A DNA stretch of 64,000 nucleotides, from positions 62,001 through 126,000 of the forward strand of contig NZ_FNHI01000023.1 in assembly GCF_900103455.1 (NCBI RefSeq), written 5' to 3'. A program made the translations under genes and the position numbers. Positions 1 to 9,265 of this stretch are shown one piece after another. The stretch is from Streptomyces wuyuanensis. Lineage in GTDB: Bacteria > Actinomycetota > Actinomycetes > Streptomycetales > Streptomycetaceae. How positions within the stretch are numbered: the first letter of the stretch is position 1; each line of letters starts with the position of its first letter. The notes below the pieces were generated by a model that was given only the letters and a program-made list of their open reading frames with translations, was not told the origin of the DNA and did no database searches.

Positions 1-72
1 ATGGGGGCCATCACTCCCGACCGGGTCGCCCTCCTGCGTACCGCCGAAGTCGCCCTGTCCTGCTCGGTCTGA
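1..72 (+). CDS. Possible 3' end of an unidentified gene
   Basis: The first 72 bases stay open in frame 1 and end at a TGA (70-72); the readable tail is MGAITPDRVALLRTAEVALSCSV. It could be the C-terminus of a gene that begins left of the window, because an ATG at base 1 without visible upstream sequence proves nothing. I do not recognise the peptide. Bases 73-331 show no convincing coding region on either strand. Confidence 0.2.
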   Translation: MGAITPDRVALLRTAEVALSCSV

Positions 73-331
73 CACCGCCCCGACCCGGCCCGGCCCACCC
101 ATCGCGCCCGGCGTCCGGGCATCCGGACTTACGTCATCGGTTTCCGGGGCCCGGCCGACGCCGCGGCCGAGGCCCCGGGGCGGATACAGCACGGACCCAC
201 GCCCGCCCGGCAGGCGTGTCTGATGGCGTCCCGCCGCGCCCGCCGCGTACGGCTTCTTCGCACGGCGGTCAACGACGGAGCGCATCGCCCGCGAGGCGGG
301 CCACACCCTCACCGAACCCCATCCCGCTTGT

Positions 332-383
332 ACCGGAGGACCACCTCCGGTAATGTGGAGGCATTCCTCCGATAATGCGGAGG
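332..383. promoter_or_regulatory. Cluster of inverted repeats, TetR-type operator candidate
   Basis: ACCGGAGG-ACCA-CCTCCGGT (332-351) is a perfect inverted repeat. It overlaps two 18-bp elements of the form CCTCCG-N6-CGGAGG (344-361, with one arm mismatch, and 366-383, perfect), whose starts are 22 bp apart. GTAAT and ATAAT inside the spacers could serve as -10 elements. Short GC arms around a fixed spacer, repeated in phase, are typical of TetR-family operators. No repressor gene for it lies in the window. Confidence 0.45.
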
Positions 384-815
384 CTCATCTTCTCATCGGC
401 CGGCCCCGGGTTCGCCCCGCCTGCCCCGCGCGGCGCTCCGCTCTCACCGCCGCCGCGCCATCCCACCGACGGAACCCGCGAAACACAGAAGGACGAACGC
501 CATGGAGTACCGACTGACCAACAACCACACACCGGCGATGCCCTCGAACTCCGGCTCCGGCCCCGCGCTCCGCCCGGTGCCGTCCCGCCCCCGCGTACGC
601 AGGGTCCGCCTCCCGGGCACGGTCGCGGCGGATGCATCGCCGCACAAGCGCAACACGGACGAGTCGAACCGCCCGCTCCCGGCGCCGGATGACATCCATC
701 CGCCCGCAGCCACCACCGCGCGGCCGGTTCCTGCCCCCGCACCACGCTGAACCGGTTCGCGACGCTTCACACGCTCCTCGGGCCGCGTCCCGACCCCACG
801 CGAAAGGACTCCCCC

Positions 816-989
816 ATGGACGTGCGCCTCAACGGCAAACGCGCCCTGGTGACCGGCTCCAGCGCCGGACTTGGGAGGGTCACCGCCCGGATGCTCGCCG
901 ACGAAGGGGTGAGCGTCGTCGTGCACGGCCGCGCCGAGGACCGGGCAGCGGCCGCCGCCGAAAGCATCCGCCGCCGGCGGAGTGAGTGA
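816..989 (+). pseudogene. Truncated short-chain dehydrogenase/reductase
   Basis: The 57-residue product begins MDVRLNGKRALVTGSSAGLG and runs through the beta-alpha-beta start of an SDR Rossmann fold; TGSSAGLG is the TGxxxGxG dinucleotide-binding motif. Family members are usually about 250 residues with a YxxxK catalytic pair. Here the frame stops just after the second strand (VSVVVHG), so catalytic and substrate regions are absent. An AGGA-containing site (GAAAGGA) lies upstream of the ATG. I read it as the remnant of a deleted gene. Another short open frame at 502-750 (MEYRLTNNHTPAMP...) faintly resembles an aldo/keto-reductase N-terminus and may be debris of the same unit. Confidence 0.6.
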
Positions 990-1072
990 CCGCCGTGACC
1001 AGGCAGGCTCCCCGTCCGCCGGCACTCGGCCCGGGGCTCCCGCGCGCCCCGGGCCCCATTCGACGCCGTCGG

Positions 1073-1429
1073 TCAGGGTTCGATGACGAGCCGGCTGATC
1101 CGTTCCCCGCTGAGGGTGAAGCGGTAGTGCAGGTCGACGATGCCGCCGGGGAAGTCGCCTTCGAGTCGCTGGGTGACGGTGAAGCGGTCCGGGCTGTGCC
1201 GCTCGGACCCGAGGAACGTGGTCGTGTAGGTGTACTCGGACGCCGCGGTGTCCAGCCACTGCTCGACGGCCGGGACGCCGCGGTAGGTGCGGCCGTCGTC
1301 GACGACGGTCACATCCGGCGTCAACTCGGCGGAGGCGGCTGCGGTGTCGTGTTCGTTGTGCGCCTTCAGATACCGCTCCACCGCGCCGGGCAGTGCGGTG
1401 GTGTCGCCGGGAGTCGTGCTGTCCGTCAT
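1073..1429 (-). CDS. SnoaL-like / NTF2-fold nuclear transport factor 2 family protein
   Basis: The 118-residue protein has the pattern of a small cone-shaped NTF2/SnoaL fold: an N-terminal helix (AVERYLKAHNEHD), then TPDVTVVDDGRTYRGVPAVEQWLD and a run of beta strands ending ERISRLVIEP. Members are ligand-binding proteins or small isomerases/cyclases; the substrate here cannot be told. It has no signal peptide. It is divergent from the HxlR regulator at 1592 with about 160 bp between them, which makes it a likely regulatory target. A sequence resembling a strong terminator is not seen on its 3' side. Confidence 0.75.
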   Translation of the reverse strand: MTDSTTPGDTTALPGAVERYLKAHNEHDTAAASAELTPDVTVVDDGRTYRGVPAVEQWLDTAASEYTYTTTFLGSERHSPDRFTVTQRLEGDFPGGIVDLHYRFTLSGERISRLVIEP

Positions 1430-1536
1430 GGCCGCCTCGCATGGGTCTCGGAGCGTGGCCCGGTGCCGCCGGGGAAGAACGCACCCGGCGGTGCGAGACC
1501 GTCCGGTCCCCTACCGCGCCGGGCACAGCCCGCTCG

Positions 1537-1573
1537 CTGCTAAGATGAAAGCAAGTAACTTCGACTTTAGCAG
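1537..1573. promoter_or_regulatory. Inverted repeat in the divergent promoter, HxlR operator candidate
   Basis: CTGCTAA (1537-1543) and TTAGCAG (1567-1573) are exact reverse complements, with partly symmetric sequence between them (AAG...CTT). The stretch is strikingly A/T-rich for this DNA and lies just before the HxlR start and upstream of the divergent SnoaL-like gene. HxlR-family regulators commonly bind inverted repeats in the promoter they share with a neighbour, so autoregulation plus control of the neighbour is the inference. Confidence 0.5.
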
Positions 1574-1591
1574 TCACTCGGAGGGTGTGCG

Positions 1592-2131
1592 ATGGCGAGC
1601 CGGATCAGGCTGGAGGACCGAGAGTGCCCGCTGTCGACCACGGTGCAGCACGTGGGCGAGTGGTGGACGTTGCTGATCCTGCACGACGCCTTCGACGGAT
1701 ACACCCGCTTCGACCAGTTCCAGGAGAGCCTGAACATCTCCTCCAGCATGCTCACCACCCGCCTGAGGACACTGGTCGCCGACGGGCTCCTGGAGCGGCG
1801 TCCGTACCAGACCAACCCCGTGCGCCACGAGTACGTGCTCACCGAACGGGGCCGCTCGCTGCGGCCCGTGGTCGTCGCCCTCGCCGCCTGGGGCAACCGG
1901 CACCTCCCGCCCGCGGAACGCAGCATGATCCTGATCGACGCGGGCACCGGCGAGGAGGCCGAACCGGTCGTGGTGGACGCCCGCACCGGCCGGAGCCTCG
2001 ACGACAGCGAGACCTTCGTCTTCGCCGCGGGCCCTGCCGCCAGCGAGGCGATGCGGGCCCGCTACACCGAGCTCGAGCGGAAGCGCCGCGCACGGGCCGC
2101 GGAGACCGGGACCGCTCCGGCAGCGGACTGA
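1592..2131 (+). CDS. HxlR-family winged-helix transcriptional regulator
   Basis: The 179-residue protein carries an HxlR DNA-binding domain at about residues 12-105: CPLSTTVQHVGEWWTLLILHD, FDQFQESLNISSSMLTTRLRTLVADGLLERRPY, then YVLTERGRSL. The N-terminal Cys before the first helix is a hallmark of the family, often used for redox or electrophile sensing. The C-terminal 70 residues (VVVDARTGRSLDD...) form an extra region seen in longer members. ATG at 1592 follows GGAGGG at good spacing. It probably controls itself and the divergent SnoaL-like gene. Confidence 0.9.
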   Translation: MASRIRLEDRECPLSTTVQHVGEWWTLLILHDAFDGYTRFDQFQESLNISSSMLTTRLRTLVADGLLERRPYQTNPVRHEYVLTERGRSLRPVVVALAAWGNRHLPPAERSMILIDAGTGEEAEPVVVDARTGRSLDDSETFVFAAGPAASEAMRARYTELERKRRARAAETGTAPAAD

Positions 2132-2333
2132 CCGGCACACCACCGGGAAGATCCGGCCGCGCGCGTCGGGGCCCGGCGAGCCGCGACACCGAACCCCCAA
2201 GCCGCCGGTCCGCGGACGCCGACGGCGTCAGGCGGAAGAGGGGGTGCTCCGCACTCCCGCCGCCCGGGGCACGCGAACCGAGGGAAGCCATGGTCGGACC
2301 GGGGGACGGTGGCCGTGTCCGGGAGGACGGGAT

Positions 2334-2744
2334 TCAGCGACAGGACGGGCACAGACCGCGGTAGGTGACCTCGACTTCGGAGACGGTGAAGCCGAACCTC
2401 TCGCCCGCCGGGAGGTCGGCCAGCGGATCGCCGATCGGGTGGACGTCACGGATGGCGCCGCAGCCGGAGCACACCAGGTGCTGGTGCGGGTGGTGTGCGT
2501 TGGGGTCGTAGCGCTTGGCGCGACCGTCCGTGGACACCTCCGCGACCTCGCCGAGGGCGACCAGTTCACCCAGCGTGTTGTAGACGGTCGCCCGGGAGAT
2601 CTCCGGGAGCCGCTCCACCGCGCGGGCGTGCACCTCGTCCGCCGTGAGGTGTACATGGTCGCCGTCGAGGACCTCCGCGACGACACGCCGCTGGGCGGTC
2701 ACGCGCCAGCCGCGCCCCCGCAGCCTCGCCAGCAGGTCGCTCAT
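2334..2744 (-). CDS. Fur-family transcriptional regulator (CatR/PerR-like)
   Basis: The 136-residue protein has a winged helix (residues 1-80, ISRATVYNTLGELVALGEV as recognition region) followed by the metal-binding dimerisation domain: HHPHQHLVCSGCG and a terminal CPSC. The two CxxC pairs make the structural zinc site, and the His-rich HHPHQH segment the regulatory metal site. Divergence from katG across a 235-bp gap points to a peroxide-sensing repressor of that catalase-peroxidase. In several Streptomyces the fur-type gene precedes the catalase gene in the same direction; here they are back to back. Iron-, zinc- or nickel-specific roles cannot be excluded by sequence alone. Confidence 0.9.
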   Translation of the reverse strand: MSDLLARLRGRGWRVTAQRRVVAEVLDGDHVHLTADEVHARAVERLPEISRATVYNTLGELVALGEVAEVSTDGRAKRYDPNAHHPHQHLVCSGCGAIRDVHPIGDPLADLPAGERFGFTVSEVEVTYRGLCPSCR

Positions 2745-2836
2745 CTCGGTTCACCCACTTCGTACGCGACGGATGGCCGAAGTCAGTCTATCGGCGGATG
2801 TCCGGATTCTGATCGGATATGGATTCGGCAAGCTTC

Positions 2837-2864
2837 TTGACCTGGATTGAGTCCATCGTAGGAT
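2837..2864 (+). promoter_or_regulatory. katG promoter with a small palindrome in the spacer
   Basis: TTGACC (2837-2842), 16 bp, then TAGGAT (2859-2864) matches a vegetative sigma-factor promoter pointing at katG. TGGA-TTGAG-TCCA (2843-2855) sits exactly between the two hexamers. A repressor bound there would block polymerase, which fits control by the divergent Fur-family protein. The match to a Fur box is only inferred. Confidence 0.45.
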
Positions 2865-2979
2865 CGGTTCCGGCGACAGCCAAGGGTGCGGACCGACTCA
2901 GCACGGCAGGACGCACCCCGACCGTTCCACCGGCCCGCAGTTCCTGAGCACATGATCCGCCCAGTCCGGAAGGATTCCC

Positions 2980-5211
2980 ATGTCCGAGAACCATGATGCA
3001 ATCGTCGCCGACGCGAAGGCCGAGGGCGGAGGTGGCTGCCCGGTCGCGCACGGGCGCGCACCGCACCCGACGCAGGGCGGCGGCAACCGCCAGTGGTGGC
3101 CGGAGCGGCTCAATCTGAAGATCCTCGCCAAGAACCCCGCCGTGGCCAACCCCCTCGGCGAGGAGTTCGACTACGCCACGGCGTTCAAGAGCCTCGACCT
3201 CCCTGCCGTGAAGCGGGACATCGCCGAGGTGCTGACGACCTCTCAGGACTGGTGGCCTGCCGACTTCGGTCACTACGGCCCGTTCATCATCCGCATGGCG
3301 TGGCACAGCGCGGGCACGTACCGCATCAGCGACGGCCGCGGCGGCGCCGGGGCCGGCCAGCAGCGCTTCGCCCCGCTCAACAGCTGGCCGGACAACGGCA
3401 ACCTCGACAAGGCCCGCCGGCTGCTGTGGCCGGTCAAGAAGAAGTACGGGCAGAGCCTCTCGTGGGCCGACCTGATGATCCTCGCCGGCAATGTCGCCCT
3501 GGAGTCGATGGGCTTCGAGACCTTCGGCTTCGCCGGCGGGCGTGAGGACGTCTGGGAGCCCGACGAGGACGTCTACTGGGGCCCCGAGACGACCTGGCTC
3601 GGCGACGAGCGATACACCGGCGACCGGGAGCTGGAGAACCCGCTCGGCGCGGTCCAGATGGGCCTCATCTACGTCAACCCCGAGGGCCCCAACGGCAACC
3701 CGGACCCGCTGGCCGCCGCCCGCGACATCCGCGAGACGTTCCGCCGCATGGCGATGAACGACGAGGAGACGGTCGCCCTCATCGCCGGCGGCCACACCTT
3801 CGGCAAGACGCACGGCGCGGGCCCGGCGGACGCCGTCGGCCCCGACCCCGAGGCCGCCCCGATCGAGCAGCAGGGCTTCGGCTGGAAGAACAGCCACGGC
3901 ACCGGCAAGGGAGCCGACGCGATCACCAGCGGCCTCGAGGGCATCTGGACCAACACCCCCACGACCTGGGACAACAGCTTCTTCGAGATCCTGTTCGGCT
4001 ACGAGTGGGAGCTGTTCAAGAGCCCCGCCGGAGCGAACCAGTGGCGGCCGAAGGACGGTGCCGGCTCGGGTACCGTCCCCGACGCCCACGACTCGTCGAA
4101 GAGCCACGCCCCGACGATGCTCACGACCGACCTGTCGCTGCGCGTGGACCCGGTCTACGAGCAGATCTCGCGGAGGTTCCTCGAGAACCCCCAGGCGTTC
4201 GCGGACGCCTTCGCCCGGGCCTGGTACAAGCTGACCCACCGTGACATGGGCCCGATCCAGCGGTACCTCGGCCCCGAGGTCCCCTCCGAGGTGCTGCTGT
4301 GGCAGGACCCGCTCCCCGAGGTGACCCACGAGCTCGTGGACGCCGGGGACGTCGCCGCCCTCAAGGCGCAGGTCCTGGACTCGGGCCTGTCGGTGTCCCG
4401 GCTCGTGTCGACCGCGTGGGCCTCGGCCTCCTCCTTCCGCGGCAGCGACAAGCGCGGCGGCGCCAACGGAGCCCGCATCCGCCTCCAGCCGCAGAGCGGC
4501 TGGGAGGTCAACGACCCCGACGAGCTGGCGAGCGCGCTGCGCACCCTCGAGGGGATCCGGCAGTCCTTCAACTCCGCCCAGAGCGGCGGCAAGCAGATCT
4601 CGCTCGCCGACCTGATCGTCCTCGCCGGAGGCGCGGCCGTGGAGAAGGCGGCCAAGGACGCCGGCGTCGACATCGAGGTGCCGTTCACACCGGGCCGTGC
4701 GGACGCGTCGCAGGAGCAGACGGACACGGAGTCGTTCGCCGCGCTCGAGCCGACCGCCGACGGTTTCCGCAACTATCTCGGCAAGGGCAACCGGCTGCCC
4801 GCCGAGTACCTGCTGATCGACCGGGCGAACCTGCTGACGCTGAGCGCTCCCGAGCTGACGGTCCTCGTGGGCGGGCTGCGGGTCCTCGGCGCGAACCACC
4901 AGCAGTCGCAGCTCGGCGTCTTCACGGCCACTCCGGGGAAGCTGACGAACGACTTCTTCGTCAATCTGCTCGACCTGGGGACGACGTGGCAGGCAGCGTC
5001 AGGGGACGCGAACACCTTCGAGGGCCGTGACGACGTCACGGGCGAGGTCAAGTGGACCGGGACCCGGGCCGACCTGGTCTTCGGGTCGAACTCCGAGCTG
5101 CGCGCGCTCGCGGAGGTCTACGCGAGCGACGACGCGAAGGAGAAGTTCGTACGGGACTTCGTCGCGGCGTGGGAGAAGGTCATGAACCTGGACCGGTTCG
5201 ACCTCGTGTGA
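2980..5211 (+). CDS. katG: Catalase-peroxidase (HPI)
   Basis: The 743-residue haem enzyme dismutates hydrogen peroxide and has broad peroxidase activity in the cytoplasm. The distal triad is in FIIRMAWHS (Arg105, Trp108, His109). Tyr231 (in IYVNPEGPNG) and Met257 (in RRMAMNDEET) complete the covalent Met-Tyr-Trp adduct needed for catalase activity. His272 in GGHTFGKTHG is the proximal haem ligand. Length and the duplicated C-terminal domain are normal, so the gene looks intact. A GGAAGG ribosome-binding site precedes the ATG. It is expected to be derepressed by peroxide through the adjacent Fur-family regulator. Confidence 0.97.
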   Translation: MSENHDAIVADAKAEGGGGCPVAHGRAPHPTQGGGNRQWWPERLNLKILAKNPAVANPLGEEFDYATAFKSLDLPAVKRDIAEVLTTSQDWWPADFGHYGPFIIRMAWHSAGTYRISDGRGGAGAGQQRFAPLNSWPDNGNLDKARRLLWPVKKKYGQSLSWADLMILAGNVALESMGFETFGFAGGREDVWEPDEDVYWGPETTWLGDERYTGDRELENPLGAVQMGLIYVNPEGPNGNPDPLAAARDIRETFRRMAMNDEETVALIAGGHTFGKTHGAGPADAVGPDPEAAPIEQQGFGWKNSHGTGKGADAITSGLEGIWTNTPTTWDNSFFEILFGYEWELFKSPAGANQWRPKDGAGSGTVPDAHDSSKSHAPTMLTTDLSLRVDPVYEQISRRFLENPQAFADAFARAWYKLTHRDMGPIQRYLGPEVPSEVLLWQDPLPEVTHELVDAGDVAALKAQVLDSGLSVSRLVSTAWASASSFRGSDKRGGANGARIRLQPQSGWEVNDPDELASALRTLEGIRQSFNSAQSGGKQISLADLIVLAGGAAVEKAAKDAGVDIEVPFTPGRADASQEQTDTESFAALEPTADGFRNYLGKGNRLPAEYLLIDRANLLTLSAPELTVLVGGLRVLGANHQQSQLGVFTATPGKLTNDFFVNLLDLGTTWQAASGDANTFEGRDDVTGEVKWTGTRADLVFGSNSELRALAEVYASDDAKEKFVRDFVAAWEKVMNLDRFDLV

Positions 5212-5270
5212 TCCCGGCGTCCGGGCCGGCCGGCACCCGGGGGGCCCGGACGTCCTCGCGGCTTCGGGAA

Positions 5271-5300
5271 GGCGCACCCCACATTCATGTGGGGTGCGCC
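5271..5300 (+). terminator. Hairpin terminator after katG
   Basis: GGCGCACCCCACAT and ATGTGGGGTGCGCC are exact reverse complements separated by two bases, 60 bp after the katG stop. The real loop would open at ATTCAT. There is no T-run, as is usual in Streptomyces. Confidence 0.8.
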
Positions 5301-5828
5301 TTCCGCTTCGCGGGCGGACTCGCCTTCCCTCCCCGGCACACCAGTCCCGGGCCGCGGCTTCTCGGCCGACCGCCGCTCCGGTCGCGCTCCGGGGCGTGCT
5401 GAGCCGCCGGCCGGCCCACTCGGTGATGGCGGCGGCCGTCTCGGCGTCGGCCCACCGCATGTCCTGGACCGTCCGGCACCGGCGTACCGCCGTGCAGCTG
5501 TTGCGTCCGTACGCCGCGGGCCGCGAGGTGCCGTTCCAGCAGCCGGGCCGTCCTTCTCTCCCGCGAGGCGTTCGGCAGGGCCGAGCCGCCCCGGGGGCAG
5601 TGGCCGCGCCCGGCCCGTTCGACGCCGTGGCCGTCCCCGGCCCCGTGGTCCCGGCCGTTCCGACGCGGCGGCCGGTGCGCCGCGGAGGACCGCGGGTCCC
5701 TGCGACGTGATCAACGCAACGCCTCGCAGATGTGCTGATCGCCACGGGACTCTTGACGTTACCGCTGGGTAGGGACTGGGGTGGCTGACACCATGGGGTA
5801 TGTCGCCACCAGGCTGAAGGGATCCAGG
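5301..5828. other. Long gap between katG and pyc, no convincing gene
   Basis: About 530 bp lie between the katG terminator and the pyc start. Open frames here are proline/arginine/alanine-rich and change character along their length. One minus-strand stretch (about 5395-5520) reads CTAVRRCRTVQDMRWADAETAAAITEWAGR, which looks protein-like and may be a fragment of a lost gene, but it has neither a start site nor neighbours in frame. The last 100 bp become less GC-rich and should contain the pyc promoter. Confidence 0.4.
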
Positions 5829-8800
5829 ATGTTCCGCAAGGTGCTGGTCGCCAACCGCGGCGAGATTGCGATTCGCGCGTTCCGCGCCGGCTATGAACTG
5901 GGGGCGCGTACCGTCGCGGTCTTCCCGTACGAGGACCGCAACTCGCTGCACCGGCTGAAGGCCGACGAGGCCTACGAGATCGGTGAGGAGGGGCACCCGG
6001 TGCGGGCCTACCTCTCCGTCGAGGAGGTCGTGGGTGCCGCGCGCCGTGCCGGGGCGGACGCCGTCTACCCGGGCTACGGGTTCCTGTCCGAGAACCCGGA
6101 GCTGGCCCGTGCCTGCGAGGAGGCGGGCATCACCTTCGTCGGGCCGAGCGCGGACACCCTCGAACTGACCGGCAACAAGGCCCGCGCCGTGGCCGCTGCC
6201 CGCGCCGCCGGGGTGCCGGTGCTCGGCTCGTCCGAGCCCTCCACCGACGTCGACGAACTGGTCCGTGCGGCGGAGGACGTCGGTTTCCCGGTGTTCGTGA
6301 AGGCGGTCGCCGGCGGCGGGGGGCGCGGCATGCGCCGCGTGGAGGATCCGTCCGCCCTTCGTGAGTCGATCGAGGCGGCGTCCCGCGAGGCTGCGTCCGC
6401 GTTCGGCGATCCCACGGTCTTCCTGGAGAAGGCCGTCGTCGATCCACGCCACATCGAGGTGCAGATCCTCGCCGACGGCGAGGGCAACGTCATCCACCTG
6501 TTCGAGCGGGACTGCTCGGTCCAGCGCCGCCACCAGAAGGTGATCGAGCTGGCACCCGCGCCGAACCTCGACCCGGCGCTGCGCGACCGGATCTGCGCCG
6601 ACGCGGTGCGCTTCGCGCGCGAGATCGGCTACCGCAACGCCGGCACGGTGGAGTTCCTGCTCGACCGCGACGGCAACCACGTCTTCATCGAGATGAACCC
6701 GCGCATCCAGGTCGAGCACACGGTGACCGAGGAGGTCACCGACGTCGACCTGGTCCAGGCGCAGATGCGCATCGCCTCCGGCGAGACCCTGGCGGACCTC
6801 GGGCTGGCCCAGGAGACCATCACGCTGCGCGGCGCCGCCCTGCAGTGCCGCATCACCACCGAGGACCCGGCGAACGGCTTCCGCCCGGACACGGGCCGGA
6901 TCAGCGCCTACCGGTCGCCGGGCGGCTCCGGCATCCGCCTCGACGGCGGCACGACCCACGCGGGCACCGAGATCAGCGCCCACTTCGACTCGATGCTGGT
7001 CAAGCTCACCTGCCGGGGCCGGGACTTCAAGGCCGCGATCGGCCGGGCCCGGCGTGCGGTGGCCGAGTTCCGCATCCGCGGCGTGGCCACGAACATCCCG
7101 TTCCTGCAGGCCGTGCTGGACGACCCGGACTTCCAGGCCGGGCGGGTCACCACCTCGTTCATCGAGGAGCGGCCGCACCTGCTCACCGCGCGCCACTCGG
7201 CGGACCGGGGCACGAAGCTGCTCACGTACCTGGCGGACGTGACGGTGAACAAGCCCCACGGCGAACGGCCCGACCTGGTCGACCCCGGCACCAAACTGCC
7301 GGCGCTGCCCGCCGGGGAGCCGCCCGCGGGCTCCCGGCAGCGGCTCGTCGAACTCGGCCCGGAGGGCTTCGCCCGGTGGCTGCGCGAGTCGCCGACCATC
7401 GGCGTCACCGACACCACCTTCCGCGACGCCCACCAGTCGCTGCTCGCCACCCGGGTCCGCACCAAGGACCTGCTCGCCGTCGCCCCCACGGTCGCGCGGA
7501 CACTGCCGCAACTGCTCTCGCTGGAGTGCTGGGGCGGTGCCACCTACGACGTGGCCCTGCGCTTCCTCGCCGAGGACCCCTGGGAACGCCTGGCGGCACT
7601 GCGTGAGGCCGTGCCCAACATCTGCCTCCAGATGCTGCTGCGCGGCCGCAACACCGTGGGCTACACGCCGTACCCGACCGAGGTGACGGACGCCTTCGTC
7701 CAGGAGGCGGCGGCCACCGGCATCGACATCTTCCGCATCTTCGACGCGCTCAACGACGTGGGCCAGATGCGGCCCGCGATCGAGGCCGTGCGGGAGACCG
7801 GTACGGCCGTGGCGGAGGTCGCCCTGTGCTACACCTCCGACCTGTCCGACCCTTCGGAGCGCCTGTACACGCTGGACTACTACCTCCGCCTCGCCGAGGA
7901 GATCGTCGCCGCGGGCGCCCATGTGCTGGCCGTGAAGGACATGGCGGGTCTGCTGCGCGCTCCGGCGGCGGCCACGCTCGTGTCGGCGCTGCGCCGCGAG
8001 TTCGATCTGCCGGTGCATCTGCACACCCACGACACGGCCGGCGGCCAGCTCGCCACGTACCTGGCCGCGATCCAGGCGGGGGCTGACGCGGTGGACGGCG
8101 CGGTCGCGTCCATGGCGGGCACGACCTCGCAGCCGTCGCTGTCGGCCATCGTGGCCGCCACCGACCACTCCGCGCGCCCCACGGGGCTGGAACTCCAGGC
8201 CGTCGGCGATCTGGAGCCCTACTGGGAGGGCGTGCGCAGGATCTACGCGCCGTTCGAGGCCGGACTGGCGTCGCCGACCGGACGCGTGTACCACCACGAG
8301 ATCCCGGGCGGGCAGCTGTCCAACCTGCGCACCCAGGCGGTCGCCCTCGGCCTCGGCGACCGTTTCGAGGACATCGAGGCGATGTACGCGGCCGCCGACC
8401 GGATCCTCGGCCGGCTGGTGAAGGTCACCCCGTCGTCGAAGGTCGTGGGCGACCTCGCGCTGCACCTGGTCGGCGCCGGTGTGGCGCCGGAGGAGTTCGA
8501 GGCCACGCCCGACCGGTTCGACATCCCCGACTCCGTCATCGGGTTCCTGCGCGGCGAGCTCGGCACCCCGCCGGGCGGATGGCCGGAGCCGTTCCGCAGC
8601 AAGGCGCTGCAGGGCCGTGCCGAGGCGAAGCCCGTGCAGGAGCTGACGGCCGAGGACCGTGCGGGACTCGGGAAGAGCCGCCGGGCCACGCTCAACCGGC
8701 TGTTGTTCCCCGGCCCGACGCGCGACTTCGACAGCCACCGCCAGGCGTACGGCGACACCAGCGTGCTGGACAGCAAGGACTTCTTCTACGGACTGCGCCA

Positions 8801-9203
8801 GTCGAAGGAGTACGGGGTCGACCTCGAACCGGGCGTCCGGCTCCTCATCGAGCTGCAGGCCGTCGGTGAGGCCGACGAACGCGGCATGCGGACCGTGATG
8901 GCCACGCTGAACGGTCAGCTGCGGCCGATCCAGGTGCGCGACGAGGCGGCGGCCTCGGACGTCCCGGTCACCGAGAAGGCCGACCGCTCCGACCCGGGCC
9001 ATGTCGCGGCGCCGTTCGCCGGCGTCGTGACGCTCACGGTCTCCGAGGGGGACCAGGTGGAGGCCGGTGCCACGGTGGCGACCATCGAGGCGATGAAGAT
9101 GGAGGCCACGATCACCGCCCCGAAGGCCGGGCAGGTCTCACGGCTGGCCATCAACCGGATCCAGCAGGTGGAAGGGGGCGACCTCCTGCTGCAGATCGGG
9201 TGA
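5829..9203 (+). CDS. pyc: Pyruvate carboxylase
   Basis: The 1124-residue single-chain biotin enzyme makes oxaloacetate from pyruvate, bicarbonate and ATP (anaplerosis). Domains in order are biotin carboxylase from MFRKVLVANRGEIA (ATP-grasp loop GGGGRGM, ERDCSVQRRHQKVIE, EMNPRIQVEHTVTEEVT), carboxyltransferase from about residue 520 (DTTFRDAHQSLLATR, LECWGGATYDVALRF, HLHTHDTAG) and a C-terminal biotinyl domain with EAMKMEA, Lys1090 being the biotin site. The frame opens earlier, at 5781, but the first 16 codons are not family-like; ATG 5829 starts exactly where the conserved sequence begins. Confidence 0.97.
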   Translation: MFRKVLVANRGEIAIRAFRAGYELGARTVAVFPYEDRNSLHRLKADEAYEIGEEGHPVRAYLSVEEVVGAARRAGADAVYPGYGFLSENPELARACEEAGITFVGPSADTLELTGNKARAVAAARAAGVPVLGSSEPSTDVDELVRAAEDVGFPVFVKAVAGGGGRGMRRVEDPSALRESIEAASREAASAFGDPTVFLEKAVVDPRHIEVQILADGEGNVIHLFERDCSVQRRHQKVIELAPAPNLDPALRDRICADAVRFAREIGYRNAGTVEFLLDRDGNHVFIEMNPRIQVEHTVTEEVTDVDLVQAQMRIASGETLADLGLAQETITLRGAALQCRITTEDPANGFRPDTGRISAYRSPGGSGIRLDGGTTHAGTEISAHFDSMLVKLTCRGRDFKAAIGRARRAVAEFRIRGVATNIPFLQAVLDDPDFQAGRVTTSFIEERPHLLTARHSADRGTKLLTYLADVTVNKPHGERPDLVDPGTKLPALPAGEPPAGSRQRLVELGPEGFARWLRESPTIGVTDTTFRDAHQSLLATRVRTKDLLAVAPTVARTLPQLLSLECWGGATYDVALRFLAEDPWERLAALREAVPNICLQMLLRGRNTVGYTPYPTEVTDAFVQEAAATGIDIFRIFDALNDVGQMRPAIEAVRETGTAVAEVALCYTSDLSDPSERLYTLDYYLRLAEEIVAAGAHVLAVKDMAGLLRAPAAATLVSALRREFDLPVHLHTHDTAGGQLATYLAAIQAGADAVDGAVASMAGTTSQPSLSAIVAATDHSARPTGLELQAVGDLEPYWEGVRRIYAPFEAGLASPTGRVYHHEIPGGQLSNLRTQAVALGLGDRFEDIEAMYAAADRILGRLVKVTPSSKVVGDLALHLVGAGVAPEEFEATPDRFDIPDSVIGFLRGELGTPPGGWPEPFRSKALQGRAEAKPVQELTAEDRAGLGKSRRATLNRLLFPGPTRDFDSHRQAYGDTSVLDSKDFFYGLRQSKEYGVDLEPGVRLLIELQAVGEADERGMRTVMATLNGQLRPIQVRDEAAASDVPVTEKADRSDPGHVAAPFAGVVTLTVSEGDQVEAGATVATIEAMKMEATITAPKAGQVSRLAINRIQQVEGGDLLLQIG

Positions 9204-9265
9204 TCCACCTGCGCACGGTGCGACCGGGTGCCTGCCCGGTGGGCATCGCCGCGACGGGTGCCGTG

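Noticed and set aside
2788..4899. 700-codon minus-strand frame opposite katG
   Set aside because: Shadow of a complete katG; overlaps the regulator-katG promoter and has no family similarity.
5118..9002. Very long open frame of almost 1300 codons on the minus strand opposite pyc
   Set aside because: It lies antisense to a perfectly conserved pyruvate carboxylase, has an Arg/Val/Leu-rich unstructured composition, and arises because stop codons are rare in GC-rich antisense frames.
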